A DNA stretch of 7,365 nt from Peptococcaceae bacterium (GTDB lineage Bacteria > Bacillota > Peptococcia > Peptococcales > Peptococcaceae): assembly GCA_017383785.1 (NCBI GenBank), contig JAFNVD010000082.1, positions 1 through 7,365 on the forward strand, written 5' to 3'. This document shows, one piece after another, positions 1 through 6,071 of this stretch. Under the pieces are notes generated by a model that worked only from the letters and a program-made list of their open reading frames with translations, was not told the DNA's origin and ran no database searches. Numbering within the stretch: position 1 is the first letter of the stretch; each line of letters starts with the position of its first letter. The translations under genes and the position numbers were made by a program.

Positions 1-1
1 A

Positions 2-39
2 AAAATACGGTGTCCGCACATTATCGGACACCGTATTTT
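2..39 (-). terminator. Intrinsic terminator after the DUF951 gene
   Basis: Positions 2-16 and 25-39 form a perfect 15-bp inverted repeat around an 8-nt loop (17-24). Read on the minus strand, the 3' arm ends in a run of U (positions 1-5), with a GC-rich upper stem (GGTGTCCG). It begins 5 nt after the DUF951 stop codon and so closes the six-gene unit. On the plus strand the same hairpin is followed by TATTTTG, so it may also act, less strongly, on transcription entering from the left. The window edge cuts off whatever follows. Confidence 0.9.
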
Positions 40-44
40 GCGTT

Positions 45-269
45 TTAAGCGTTTGTATTGGTTTCTAGAGGAGTGATATCATTTACGGATGATATCACCT
101 TTTTTATGGACTTTTCCAGCTTTACGCGGGGAATCCATACTTGATGGTCACAGGTGGTGCAGCGAATGCGAAAGTCCATACCCACACGCATAATTTCCCA
201 TTGATTGCCGCCACAAGGGTGGCTTTTTTTGGTTTGGATGATATCACCTACGTATAATTTCATTGGCAT
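45..269 (-). CDS. DUF951 family small protein
   Basis: This 74-residue protein matches my recollection of the DUF951 family (about 60-75 residues): VGDIIQTKKSHPCG, then W-x-I-x-R-x-G-x-D, then CTTC and a PRVKLEK block. H17, C19, C37 and C40 are spaced so that they could hold one zinc ion, but metal binding is inferred and the function of the family is not known to me. There is no signal peptide or membrane segment, so it should be cytosolic. The first ATG (267-269) is preferred over the one two codons later because a GGGGGA Shine-Dalgarno lies 10 nt before it. It follows mscS by 15 nt and is the last gene of its unit. DUF951 genes are, from memory, often found next to MscS-type channels and near rpsF or parAB in Firmicutes. 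The 3' third carries an unusual inverted repeat and a repeated 14-mer, listed separately. Confidence 0.85.
   Translation of the reverse strand: MPMKLYVGDIIQTKKSHPCGGNQWEIMRVGMDFRIRCTTCDHQVWIPRVKLEKSIKKVISSVNDITPLETNTNA
73..98. repeat. Perfect inverted repeat inside the DUF951 gene
   Basis: GTGATATCAT (73-82) and ATGATATCAC (89-98) are exact reverse complements separated by 6 nt (TTACGG). On the plus strand the right arm is followed by a C and then six T (100-105), so the site looks like a weak, AT-rich intrinsic terminator facing right. On the coding (minus) strand no U-tract follows. It encodes the V-I-S-S-V-N-D-I-T stretch near the C-terminus of the DUF951 protein. It may be chance. Confidence 0.6.
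87..100 (-). repeat. 14-bp direct repeat, copy 1
   Basis: The sequence AGGTGATATCATCC (minus strand) is found here and again, base for base, at 236-249. Here it is read as part of K-V-I-S-S. Confidence 0.6.
236..249 (-). repeat. 14-bp direct repeat, copy 2
   Basis: This is an exact second copy of AGGTGATATCATCC, near the start of the DUF951 gene, where it is read as V-G-D-I-I-Q. The frame differs from copy 1, so protein similarity does not explain the match. Confidence 0.6.
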
Positions 270-279
270 GTGAAGTGTT

Positions 280-287
280 CCCCCTTA
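280..287 (-). promoter_or_regulatory. RBS of the DUF951 gene overlapping the mscS stop
   Basis: The minus strand reads TAAGGGGGAA, in which TAA (285-287) is the mscS stop codon and AAGGGGGA is the Shine-Dalgarno site 10 nt before the DUF951 ATG. Ribosomes ending on mscS therefore stop on the initiation site, which suggests coupled translation. Confidence 0.65.
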
Positions 288-1163
288 TTGCACAATTTGC
301 ACTTTCGGATAAGAGATTTCTACTCCGGCATTGTCCAGCTGTTCTTTGATTTCCTGGCGCAGTGCGCGGGAAATAGGGTCTTGTGTCCAGTTCCAAGAGG
401 TAAAGGTGGTGCGAATGACTACGGAGGAGTCGGCTAAGTCCGTTACGCCTTGTACATATGGCAGCTGATCAAAGTCGTCTTTGTAGCGTTCGCCGATAAT
501 ATCACATGCGTGTTGGATGACAGCTTTTGCATTTTCAATATTTTCTTCGTATGCAATGCCTACGGTTACAAATCTGCGCTGTGCATGGCGGCTGTAGTTG
601 ATCACGGTTCCGACACTGCCGTTACGGATAATCATCAACTCGCCACTTTCGGTCAAAACTTTTGTAGTTTTCATTCCGATTTCACTTACGGTACCCAAGA
701 TACCGTCAATGGAAACAAATTCGCCAACGGAATATTGATTTTCCAATACAATAAAGATACCGCTCATCAAGTCTTCCACAATGCTTTGTGCACCGAATGC
801 CACAGCCAGGCTGACTACCCCGGCACCGGCTAAAATGGTCATAATAGAGAAGCCCACCATATCTAAACATGTGATGATGGCGATAAAATAGATGACATAA
901 GTTGCGATGCTTTTAAACAGTTTGGATAATGTTTTTAAGCGCTTTTCTTCTAGAGGAATATTTTCGTTTTGTTTCATGCTTGCAGAAAGTTTATTGTGAA
1001 ACAGATTGTCGATGAATCCGGTAATCACTTTTTTTGCAATCAGCATAACAATTAATACAATACAAATTTTAATAAAAATTCCTACGGAACTTAACAGTAA
1101 GTTGGTCAGAAGATTCATTCCGTCTAATACTGTTTGTTCAGGTTGTACTACAGGTTCGTTCAT
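285..1163 (-). CDS. MscS-family small-conductance mechanosensitive channel
   Basis: This 292-residue inner-membrane channel is expected to open under membrane tension and release solutes on hypo-osmotic shock, as homoheptameric MscS does. The hydrophobic segments are at about 22-43 (TM1), 85-104 (TM2) and 107-142 (TM3). TM3 carries the Gly/Ala-rich pore helix (LAGAGVVSLAVAFGAQSIVEDLMSG) and then the family stretch FIVLENQYSVGEFV leading into the beta domain. The C-terminal alpha/beta domain runs from about 195 to 292. Length and three-helix layout fit the short MscS/YkuT-like type, with no extra N-terminal helices. The ATG at 1161-1163 has AAGGAG 11 nt upstream. Its first 26 bp overlap the end of the HEAT-repeat gene, so translation is probably coupled. 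It is followed after 15 nt by the DUF951 gene. Confidence 0.95.
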   Translation of the reverse strand: MNEPVVQPEQTVLDGMNLLTNLLLSSVGIFIKICIVLIVMLIAKKVITGFIDNLFHNKLSASMKQNENIPLEEKRLKTLSKLFKSIATYVIYFIAIITCLDMVGFSIMTILAGAGVVSLAVAFGAQSIVEDLMSGIFIVLENQYSVGEFVSIDGILGTVSEIGMKTTKVLTESGELMIIRNGSVGTVINYSRHAQRRFVTVGIAYEENIENAKAVIQHACDIIGERYKDDFDQLPYVQGVTDLADSSVVIRTTFTSWNWTQDPISRALRQEIKEQLDNAGVEISYPKVQIVQ

Positions 1164-2103
1164 TGATTTGTTTGCTCCTTTGCCATGTCCATAAGTAGGG
1201 AATAGCTTGGTTGTTTGTATCGATGGTATGCAGAATATCGGCCATGAGTTCTTTTACCAAATTGTCCGGTTCTCTTACATAAGCTTCTCTGAGTGCTGGG
1301 CAAGCGCCGGTAAAATGGCCGCGTCCGATGGCTTCTGCAGCCATCAGGCGAATCTGCCAATTGTCGTCGGTTAATAAGTTCGTTAGAATTGGGCAAATAT
1401 CCTGCCCTTGTAGTTTGGAGAGTGCTTCCACCGTCATTTTCTTTAGCATATAGTTGTTGGATTCAAGATAGGGGAGCAGTGTTGGAATCACACTTTCGTC
1501 TCCAAAGGTGCCCAAAAGCTGTACCATGATGATTTGGCCACCGGTATTGCATTGGTGTATACGGTTTAAAATAACCGGCACAAGTTTGGGACCCAATGCT
1601 TCCAGTACATCATAGATGCGGCTGGCCAGATAATGTTCCGGTTTGTTTAAGGCTTCCAGCATTGGCTCAATGACCAGTACAGGGTCTTGCTGTTTTAATG
1701 CGCCTGCTGCGGCAAGCCGTAATGATTCGTCATCTCGGCGCAGTTCTTGTACCAGAAAATTCACTACATTCTGATTATGGATATAGCCCAGCGCTTCTAG
1801 GGCTTGCACTTTTTGCTGCGGTGCAAAGTCACCATAGTCGGCAATTAACTTAAACCAGTAATCACCGAAAGCGGCTCTTGCCAAATCACGCTGTGCGAAA
1901 CTATCCAGCATGTCCCATGTGGTCCAGAACATCTCTTCGCGGTCTGCTTGGCTCATAAGCTCAATGGCGAATCGATACTCCGGCAACTGGTCGCGTCGCA
2001 TAATCCATTGGTTGGCAATGCGGGCGATATCGGTTTGTTTTTGCAGCTCCTGCTGTCTTTGATACTTTCTGCTGCGAAAGGGAATTGTATTGTATGCGGT
2101 CAT
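1138..2103 (-). CDS. HEAT-repeat protein of unknown function
   Basis: This 321-residue protein has no signal peptide or membrane segment and is predicted cytosolic and mostly helical. Residues 1-94 form a basic then aromatic-rich region (MFWTTWDMLDSF and FGDYWFKLIADYGDF) that I do not recognise. Residues about 95-295 hold roughly six helix-pair repeats of 28-32 residues with HEAT-like A-x-x-A-L-x-x-hydrophobic and P-x-L-x-x-L patterns; examples are QALEALGYI, RLAAAGAL, MTVEALSKL and RLMAAEAIGRG. Such repeats usually give a curved protein-binding scaffold; some bacterial relatives (phycobilin lyase type) act on cofactors, but nothing here points to that. The start has GAGGTGG just upstream, 20 nt after the radical SAM stop. 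Its last 26 bp overlap mscS in another frame. An accessory role for the channel is inferred from position only. Confidence 0.8.
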   Translation of the reverse strand: MTAYNTIPFRSRKYQRQQELQKQTDIARIANQWIMRRDQLPEYRFAIELMSQADREEMFWTTWDMLDSFAQRDLARAAFGDYWFKLIADYGDFAPQQKVQALEALGYIHNQNVVNFLVQELRRDDESLRLAAAGALKQQDPVLVIEPMLEALNKPEHYLASRIYDVLEALGPKLVPVILNRIHQCNTGGQIIMVQLLGTFGDESVIPTLLPYLESNNYMLKKMTVEALSKLQGQDICPILTNLLTDDNWQIRLMAAEAIGRGHFTGACPALREAYVREPDNLVKELMADILHTIDTNNQAIPYLWTWQRSKQINERTCSTT

Positions 2104-2107
2104 ACTA

Positions 2108-2114
2108 CCACCTC
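2108..2114 (-). promoter_or_regulatory. RBS of the HEAT-repeat gene
   Basis: GAGGTGG on the minus strand, with the GAGG core 7 nt before the ATG at 2101-2103, inside the 20-nt gap after the radical SAM gene. It supports this start codon. Confidence 0.6.
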
Positions 2115-2123
2115 GTAAGAATA

Positions 2124-3074
2124 CTAACGGCGGTTTCTGATAGCCCTCCCGTTCAGATAATCAAATCTGCTTCCCTGTCGGGAATTGCGTGCGATAAACT
2201 CTGCATCGATGGCATCTTTGATTTTCCACCAGCTTGTGTCCCAGTTACAGAACAGCAGATCATCCTGCGGGCCTTTGCCTACCAGTCTTTGTACCACAAT
2301 TTCCGGATTGAGATATTCCAAAAAGGTCACAACGCGTTCTACATATTCCTGCAGCGTAATCATGGTAAACTCTCCGTTTTTATATCTGCGGCCCAGTTCG
2401 GTATGGCCTACGACATATAAGGAATGCAGTTTTACGAAATCTACACCCAGAGTGGAAATAATTTTCGCTGTTTCTATGACATCCAACATATCGTCGCCGG
2501 GCAGATTCAGTATTACGTGCGCTGTAGTACTCAAACCATAGCGTTTGATACGCAATACAGCATCGATATATTCTGCTAAGGTATGACCACGATTCACCTC
2601 TACCAGATTGTGGTAATTCACCGTCTGTAATCCTAGTTCAATATCCACATCCAATTTCCTGCTGTCTTGTAATTCCGATAAGAAAGCCAGATAGTCATCG
2701 TTGATGCAATCGGGCCGTGTAGAAATAGCTACACCTACCAAATCCGGATCTTCGGTAGCAGCCAACACGATTTCTTTGAATTTATCAAGTCCCATATAGG
2801 TATTGGTATAGGTTTGTAAATAGCTGATGAATTTGTGTGCGTGAAAACGACGCTCATAAAAGGCTTTGTTTTCCGCCCATTGTTCACGAATATTCATGGT
2901 ATCGGGCAGGCATTGAAAGCCGGAGCCGGAAGCGTCACAAAAGATACAGCCTCCTGTACCTACTGTGCCATCCCGATTGGGGCAGCTGCCGCCGGGAATG
3001 TTGAGCGGTACTTTATATACACGCTGGCCGTATTTTGCTTCCAGCCAAGGCGCATAATCTCGATAATCAGGCAT
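2124..3074 (-). CDS. yhcC: Radical SAM protein, YhcC/YtqA family (TIGR01212)
   Basis: This 316-residue protein is a radical SAM enzyme of the YhcC (E. coli) / YtqA (B. subtilis) group, related to the Elp3 radical SAM core; no substrate is established to my knowledge. Three cysteines, C31, C43 and C46, sit in SCPNRDGTVGTGGCIFC. This gives the C-x11-C-x2-C spacing typical of this group rather than the usual C-x3-C-x2-C, and should hold a 4Fe-4S cluster that cleaves S-adenosylmethionine. Other family blocks are LQTYTNTY (about 85), STRPDC (about 122), LGLQT followed by NRGHT (about 147-165) and HVILNLPGDD (about 182). The ATG at 3072-3074 is chosen because a perfect AGGAGG lies 7 nt upstream and the family usually begins just before the KYGQRVYKV block. 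A longer reading from a TTG at 3122 is possible but lacks support. It lies 48 nt after cvpA. Confidence 0.92.
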   Translation of the reverse strand: MPDYRDYAPWLEAKYGQRVYKVPLNIPGGSCPNRDGTVGTGGCIFCDASGSGFQCLPDTMNIREQWAENKAFYERRFHAHKFISYLQTYTNTYMGLDKFKEIVLAATEDPDLVGVAISTRPDCINDDYLAFLSELQDSRKLDVDIELGLQTVNYHNLVEVNRGHTLAEYIDAVLRIKRYGLSTTAHVILNLPGDDMLDVIETAKIISTLGVDFVKLHSLYVVGHTELGRRYKNGEFTMITLQEYVERVVTFLEYLNPEIVVQRLVGKGPQDDLLFCNWDTSWWKIKDAIDAEFIARNSRQGSRFDYLNGRAIRNRR

Positions 3075-3081
3075 AATTCGT

Positions 3082-3087
3082 CCTCCT
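3082..3087 (-). promoter_or_regulatory. RBS deciding the yhcC start
   Basis: A perfect AGGAGG (minus strand) 7 nt before the ATG at 3072-3074. It argues against the in-frame TTG 16 codons upstream. Confidence 0.75.
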
Positions 3088-3122
3088 GTCATGATTGTGA
3101 TGCAATACGGTAGTTGTTTCAA

Positions 3123-3803
3123 TTAAAGCCAGCCCATGGCTTCCAGTACGGTGCTGCAAAACTGCAGGATCTGTGACTGTGCAAAGACTGATCCTTCGAT
3201 TAAGCCCAAAATGCCGATGCCTTTGTATAAAATCAGCGTAGTTGCAAAAATCAAAAGCAGTGATACAGCCATACCGCCTATACGGTCAATAAAGCCAATC
3301 ACCGGAACCATATGAACGATTCCTGCTACTACATGGCTAATGAGAAACAATACCAGACAAAACATTAACCACAGGCCAATGAAGGTGAGGCCGTGCAAGA
3401 GTGAAGTTGCCACAGTGGTGCATACCATATCGGCCATGGTGGCATATACGCCGGTGCCGATGGCGTCTACCTGCTGCTGTACGGCGGATAGGATGCTATC
3501 TTTCATAGACTGTGGTAAAAATGAGTTTTCCAGATAGGTGTAGAGCTGTCCCATGCCTTCAAAACTGGCCATAATATTGGAAAAATTGTCCGGCATAGGC
3601 AGAACGCCTCGTATTTTTTTTGCAAGCATGGACACGGCTCCAAACTGTGTTTCGATAGCTAGTGCCACAGGACTTGCTAATTTATAGCTGGCAAAGAGTG
3701 CGATGAGATTGCCAAATAAGCCAATCAAGCTTTTCAAAAATCCTTTGCGGAACCCGGTGATTGCCGCACCGATAAAGATTAACGCCAGAACGATATCTAA
3801 CAT
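3123..3803 (-). CDS. CvpA-family membrane protein
   Basis: This 226-residue integral membrane protein starts with the family signature MLDIVLALIFIGAAITGFRKGF, a first membrane helix ending in G-x-R-K-G-F (residues 17-22). Further hydrophobic segments lie at about 25-43, 135-162 and 178-200. The central part (about 50-130) is polar and helical, and the motif GFIDRIGG (170-177) matches the conserved loop before the last helix. CvpA was named for colicin V production in E. coli, and the family has since been tied to envelope integrity and bile or membrane stress, but its molecular activity is unclear. The ATG lies within the end of nfo (ATGTTAG, where TAG is the nfo stop), a 7-bp overlap. A GAGGTG Shine-Dalgarno sits in the last nfo codons, so translation is likely coupled. 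Confidence 0.88.
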   Translation of the reverse strand: MLDIVLALIFIGAAITGFRKGFLKSLIGLFGNLIALFASYKLASPVALAIETQFGAVSMLAKKIRGVLPMPDNFSNIMASFEGMGQLYTYLENSFLPQSMKDSILSAVQQQVDAIGTGVYATMADMVCTTVATSLLHGLTFIGLWLMFCLVLFLISHVVAGIVHMVPVIGFIDRIGGMAVSLLLIFATTLILYKGIGILGLIEGSVFAQSQILQFCSTVLEAMGWL

Positions 3804-4630
3804 GTGACACCTCGCAATAACGCAATTTCAGCGCCGTAACCGGCTAAATCATCGTGCGGGGTTTCCAGTACAAAGATTAAATGCTGCAGTTTTGGATGTT
3901 TGATGATACGCACGAAAGCATCCAATCCAATCGTACCTTCACCGATTTTTGCATGGCGGTCTTTGTGGCTGCCTATTGGGTTCATACTGTCGTTTAGATG
4001 GATGGCTTTCAGGCGGTCGAGGCCAATGATGCGGTCAAATTCATCCAATACCCCATCCAGATCATTCACAATATCATATCCTGCGTCATGTACATGGCAG
4101 GTATCTAGGCAAACGCCAAGCTTCTCATGGTGTACAACACCATTTATAATGCGTGATAGTTCTTCAAAGCGGCTGCCGACTTCACTGCCTTTGCCGGCCA
4201 TGGTTTCCAGCAAGACGGTCGTCTGCAGCTCAGGTGTGAGTACAGCGTTTAGCTGCTCAACAATTTGTGCAATACCGACATCCATGCCTTGCCCTACATG
4301 GCTGCCCGGGTGAAAATTGTACAAATTGCCCGGTAAATATTCCATGCGGCGCAAATCGTCTTGCAGCATTTCTTTGCCGAAATTGCGAATTGCAGCATCG
4401 GCTGAGCAAAGATTCATAGTATATGGAGCATGTGCCAGAATGGTAGCAAAGTGATGCGCTTTTGCTAGGTCCAAAAAGGCAGCAATATCTTTTTCCTTAA
4501 TCTCTTTTGCCTTTCCGCCCCGTGGGTTGCGCGTAAAAAACTGAAACGTATCGGCATTGATGCTGAGTGCATCTTTGCCCATAGCCAAATACCCTTTGCC
4601 GGCAGATAAATGACATCCAATATGTAACAT
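3797..4630 (-). CDS. nfo: Endonuclease IV (AP endonuclease, base excision repair)
   Basis: This 277-residue TIM-barrel enzyme cleaves DNA 5' of abasic sites and removes 3'-blocking groups. All nine expected zinc-ligand positions of the trinuclear site can be read with the spacing of E. coli Nfo: H67 (AHAPYTMN), H107 (FHPGSH), E142 (LETMAGKG), D176 and H179 (CLDTCHVHDAGYD), H211 (IHLNDS), D224 and H226 (DRHAKIGEG) and E256 (LETP). The protein should therefore be active. The start at 4628-4630 gives the family-typical N-terminus MLHIGCHLSAGKG and has GGGGGG 7 nt upstream. An in-frame ATG six codons earlier lacks a ribosome site. It is the first gene of its unit, behind the glyA terminator and a possible extended -10 promoter, and overlaps cvpA by 7 bp. 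Confidence 0.95.
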   Translation of the reverse strand: MLHIGCHLSAGKGYLAMGKDALSINADTFQFFTRNPRGGKAKEIKEKDIAAFLDLAKAHHFATILAHAPYTMNLCSADAAIRNFGKEMLQDDLRRMEYLPGNLYNFHPGSHVGQGMDVGIAQIVEQLNAVLTPELQTTVLLETMAGKGSEVGSRFEELSRIINGVVHHEKLGVCLDTCHVHDAGYDIVNDLDGVLDEFDRIIGLDRLKAIHLNDSMNPIGSHKDRHAKIGEGTIGLDAFVRIIKHPKLQHLIFVLETPHDDLAGYGAEIALLRGVTC

Positions 4631-4637
4631 GATGGTG

Positions 4638-4643
4638 CCCCCC
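4638..4643 (-). promoter_or_regulatory. Weak G-run RBS of nfo
   Basis: GGGGGG on the minus strand, 7 nt before the chosen nfo ATG. It is a poor match to AGGAGG but is the only purine-rich candidate, and the upstream in-frame ATG (4646-4648) has none. Confidence 0.5.
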
Positions 4644-4683
4644 GTCATGAGTGTGTTACGTGCATAATTTGTTTGACTCTATC

Positions 4684-4692
4684 AGTGTAACA
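4684..4692 (-). promoter_or_regulatory. Candidate extended -10 promoter for nfo
   Basis: The minus strand reads TGT then TACACT, an extended -10 (TGn plus a 4/6 hexamer match), about 54 nt before the nfo ATG. The -35 position would fall in the T-run of the glyA terminator (TTTTTT), a poor match. Support comes mainly from location, between a terminator and the first gene of a unit. Confidence 0.4.
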
Positions 4693-4705
4693 TAAAAATA
4701 ACCAG

Positions 4706-4733
4706 AAAAAAAGCCACCGCAGAAGCGATGGCT
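4706..4733 (-). terminator. Intrinsic terminator after glyA
   Basis: On the minus strand, AGCCATCGC (4733-4725) pairs with GCGGTGGCT (4720-4712) around a 4-nt TTCT loop, giving a 9-bp stem with one G-U wobble. It runs straight into seven T (4712-4706), the first of them being the base of the stem. On the plus strand the wobble becomes a C/A mismatch, so the element favours leftward transcripts. It lies 34 nt after the glyA stop and separates rpiB-ywlG-glyA from nfo and the following genes. Confidence 0.92.
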
Positions 4734-4767
4734 CAAAAATATTTTGTTATCTACGATTAGCTTATAA

Positions 4768-6009
4768 TTAGTCAGCATACAGAGGGAAACGGTCGGTCAA
4801 AGCTTTTACCATTTCTTTTGCTTTTTCTTCGTCTTTTTTCAGCAGTACGGTTTCGAAGATTGCAGCGATTTCGCCCATCTCTGCTTCTTTCATGCCACGG
4901 GAAGTAACAGCAGGAGTACCTACGCGGATACCGCTGGTGATAAATGGACTTTCAGTTTCAAATGGGATGGTGTTTTTGTTTACAGTTACATTTGCATCAT
5001 CCAGCATTTTTTCTGCATCTTTACCGGTAATCCCTTTGGATTTTACATCAATCAGCATCAGGTGATTATCGGTACCGCCACTTACCAGACGGAAGCCCTG
5101 GTTTTGCAGACCGGATGCTAATGCTTGTGCGTTAGCTACAATCTGTTTCTGGTATTCTTTAAACTCAGGCTGCAGTGCTTCGTGGAAGCATACTGCTTTT
5201 GCAGCGATGACATGCATCAGAGGACCGCCCTGGATACCAGGGAACATTGCTTTGTCAATCTGTTTTGCATAGTCTTCTTTGCACAGAATCAGACCGCCAC
5301 GTGGACCACGCAGTGTTTTGTGTGTAGTAGTGGTTACAAAGTCTGCATATTCTACTGGGTTTGGATGTAACCCTGCAGCTACTAAACCGGCGATGTGCGC
5401 CATATCTACCATCAAGTATGCGCCTACTTCGTCAGCGATTTCACGGAATTTTTTGAAGTCCAGTGTGCGAGGATAAGCACTTGCACCTGCTACGATCATT
5501 TTTGGTTTTGTTTCTTTTGCACGAGCCAGCACTTTATCATAGTCGATTACTTCTGTACCTTCTTCTACGCCGTATGCTTCGAAGTTAAAGTACTTACCGG
5601 AAATGTTTACAGGGCTGCCATGGGACAGGTGACCACCGTGGTTTAAGTTCATGCCTAATACAGTATCGCCAGGTTCCAGCATTGCAAAGTATACTGCAGT
5701 ATTTGCGTTTGCGCCGGAATGTGGTTGCACGTTTGCATGTTCAGCACCGAATAATTTTTTTACACGGTCTCTTGCTAAGTTTTCTGCGATGTCAACAAAT
5801 TCGCAGCCGCCATAGTAACGTTTGCCAGGGTAACCTTCTGCATATTTGTTGGTCAATACGCTACCCTGTGCAGCCATTACTGCAGGGCTTACAAAGTTTT
5901 CAGAAGCGATCAGTTCGATTTTGCTGTTCTGTCTGTTTTTTTCAAGGAAAATTGCTTCTGCCAGTTCAGGGTCAACCGGCTGTACTAATTCTTTGATGTA
6001 ATCAATCAT
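4768..6009 (-). CDS. glyA: Serine hydroxymethyltransferase
   Basis: This 413-residue PLP enzyme interconverts serine and glycine with tetrahydrofolate / 5,10-methylenetetrahydrofolate, feeding one-carbon units to purine, thymidylate and methionine synthesis. The Schiff-base lysine is K231 in TTTTHKTLRGPRGG. Other recognisable sites are E58 and Y66 in KYAEGYPGKRYYGG, H127 in GGHLSHG (ring stacking), D202 and H205 in VDMAHIAGL, and R362 in SGIRVGTPAVTSRG (substrate carboxylate). Length and numbering match E. coli GlyA within one or two residues and no key residue is missing, so it should be a cytosolic, active enzyme. The ATG has GGAGG 9 nt upstream. It follows ywlG by 62 nt and ends the unit, with a strong terminator 34 nt after its stop. 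The same neighbours occur in B. subtilis. Confidence 0.98.
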   Translation of the reverse strand: MIDYIKELVQPVDPELAEAIFLEKNRQNSKIELIASENFVSPAVMAAQGSVLTNKYAEGYPGKRYYGGCEFVDIAENLARDRVKKLFGAEHANVQPHSGANANTAVYFAMLEPGDTVLGMNLNHGGHLSHGSPVNISGKYFNFEAYGVEEGTEVIDYDKVLARAKETKPKMIVAGASAYPRTLDFKKFREIADEVGAYLMVDMAHIAGLVAAGLHPNPVEYADFVTTTTHKTLRGPRGGLILCKEDYAKQIDKAMFPGIQGGPLMHVIAAKAVCFHEALQPEFKEYQKQIVANAQALASGLQNQGFRLVSGGTDNHLMLIDVKSKGITGKDAEKMLDDANVTVNKNTIPFETESPFITSGIRVGTPAVTSRGMKEAEMGEIAAIFETVLLKKDEEKAKEMVKALTDRFPLYAD

Positions 6010-6018
6010 GTTTGTGAA

Positions 6019-6023
6019 CCTCC
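6019..6023 (-). promoter_or_regulatory. RBS of glyA
   Basis: GGAGG (minus strand) 9 nt before the glyA ATG at 6007-6009. The rest of the 62-nt ywlG-glyA gap shows no clear promoter. A weak interrupted GGGA/TCCC pairing exists near 6050-6070 but is too poor to call. Confidence 0.65.
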
Positions 6024-6071
6024 GTAATTTTTATTTTTTGTATGTTGTGCGGGATGCCGAGACGTCGTCCC

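Noticed and set aside
450..833. Plus-strand open frame of 127 codons
   Set aside because: It lies wholly antisense to the clear mscS gene, has no recognisable domain and no ribosome site that I can see. It is a shadow frame.
1160..1396. Minus-strand 78-codon frame inside the HEAT gene
   Set aside because: It overlaps the HEAT gene in another frame, with low-complexity Arg/Ser composition. The HEAT frame shows the repeats.
3075..3122. Longer yhcC reading starting at a TTG codon at 3120-3122
   Set aside because: The TTG lies against the cvpA stop with no good ribosome site, while ATG 3072-3074 has a perfect AGGAGG 7 nt upstream and fits the family N-terminus.
3900..4313. Plus-strand open frame of 137 codons
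   Set aside because: It is antisense to nfo, whose zinc ligands are all intact. Its Ser/Arg/Pro-rich composition is typical of a mirror frame.
4631..4648. Upstream nfo ATG (six codons earlier)
   Set aside because: No ribosome site precedes it, and the G-run that serves the second ATG would be within its coding sequence. Endonuclease IV proteins start at the second.
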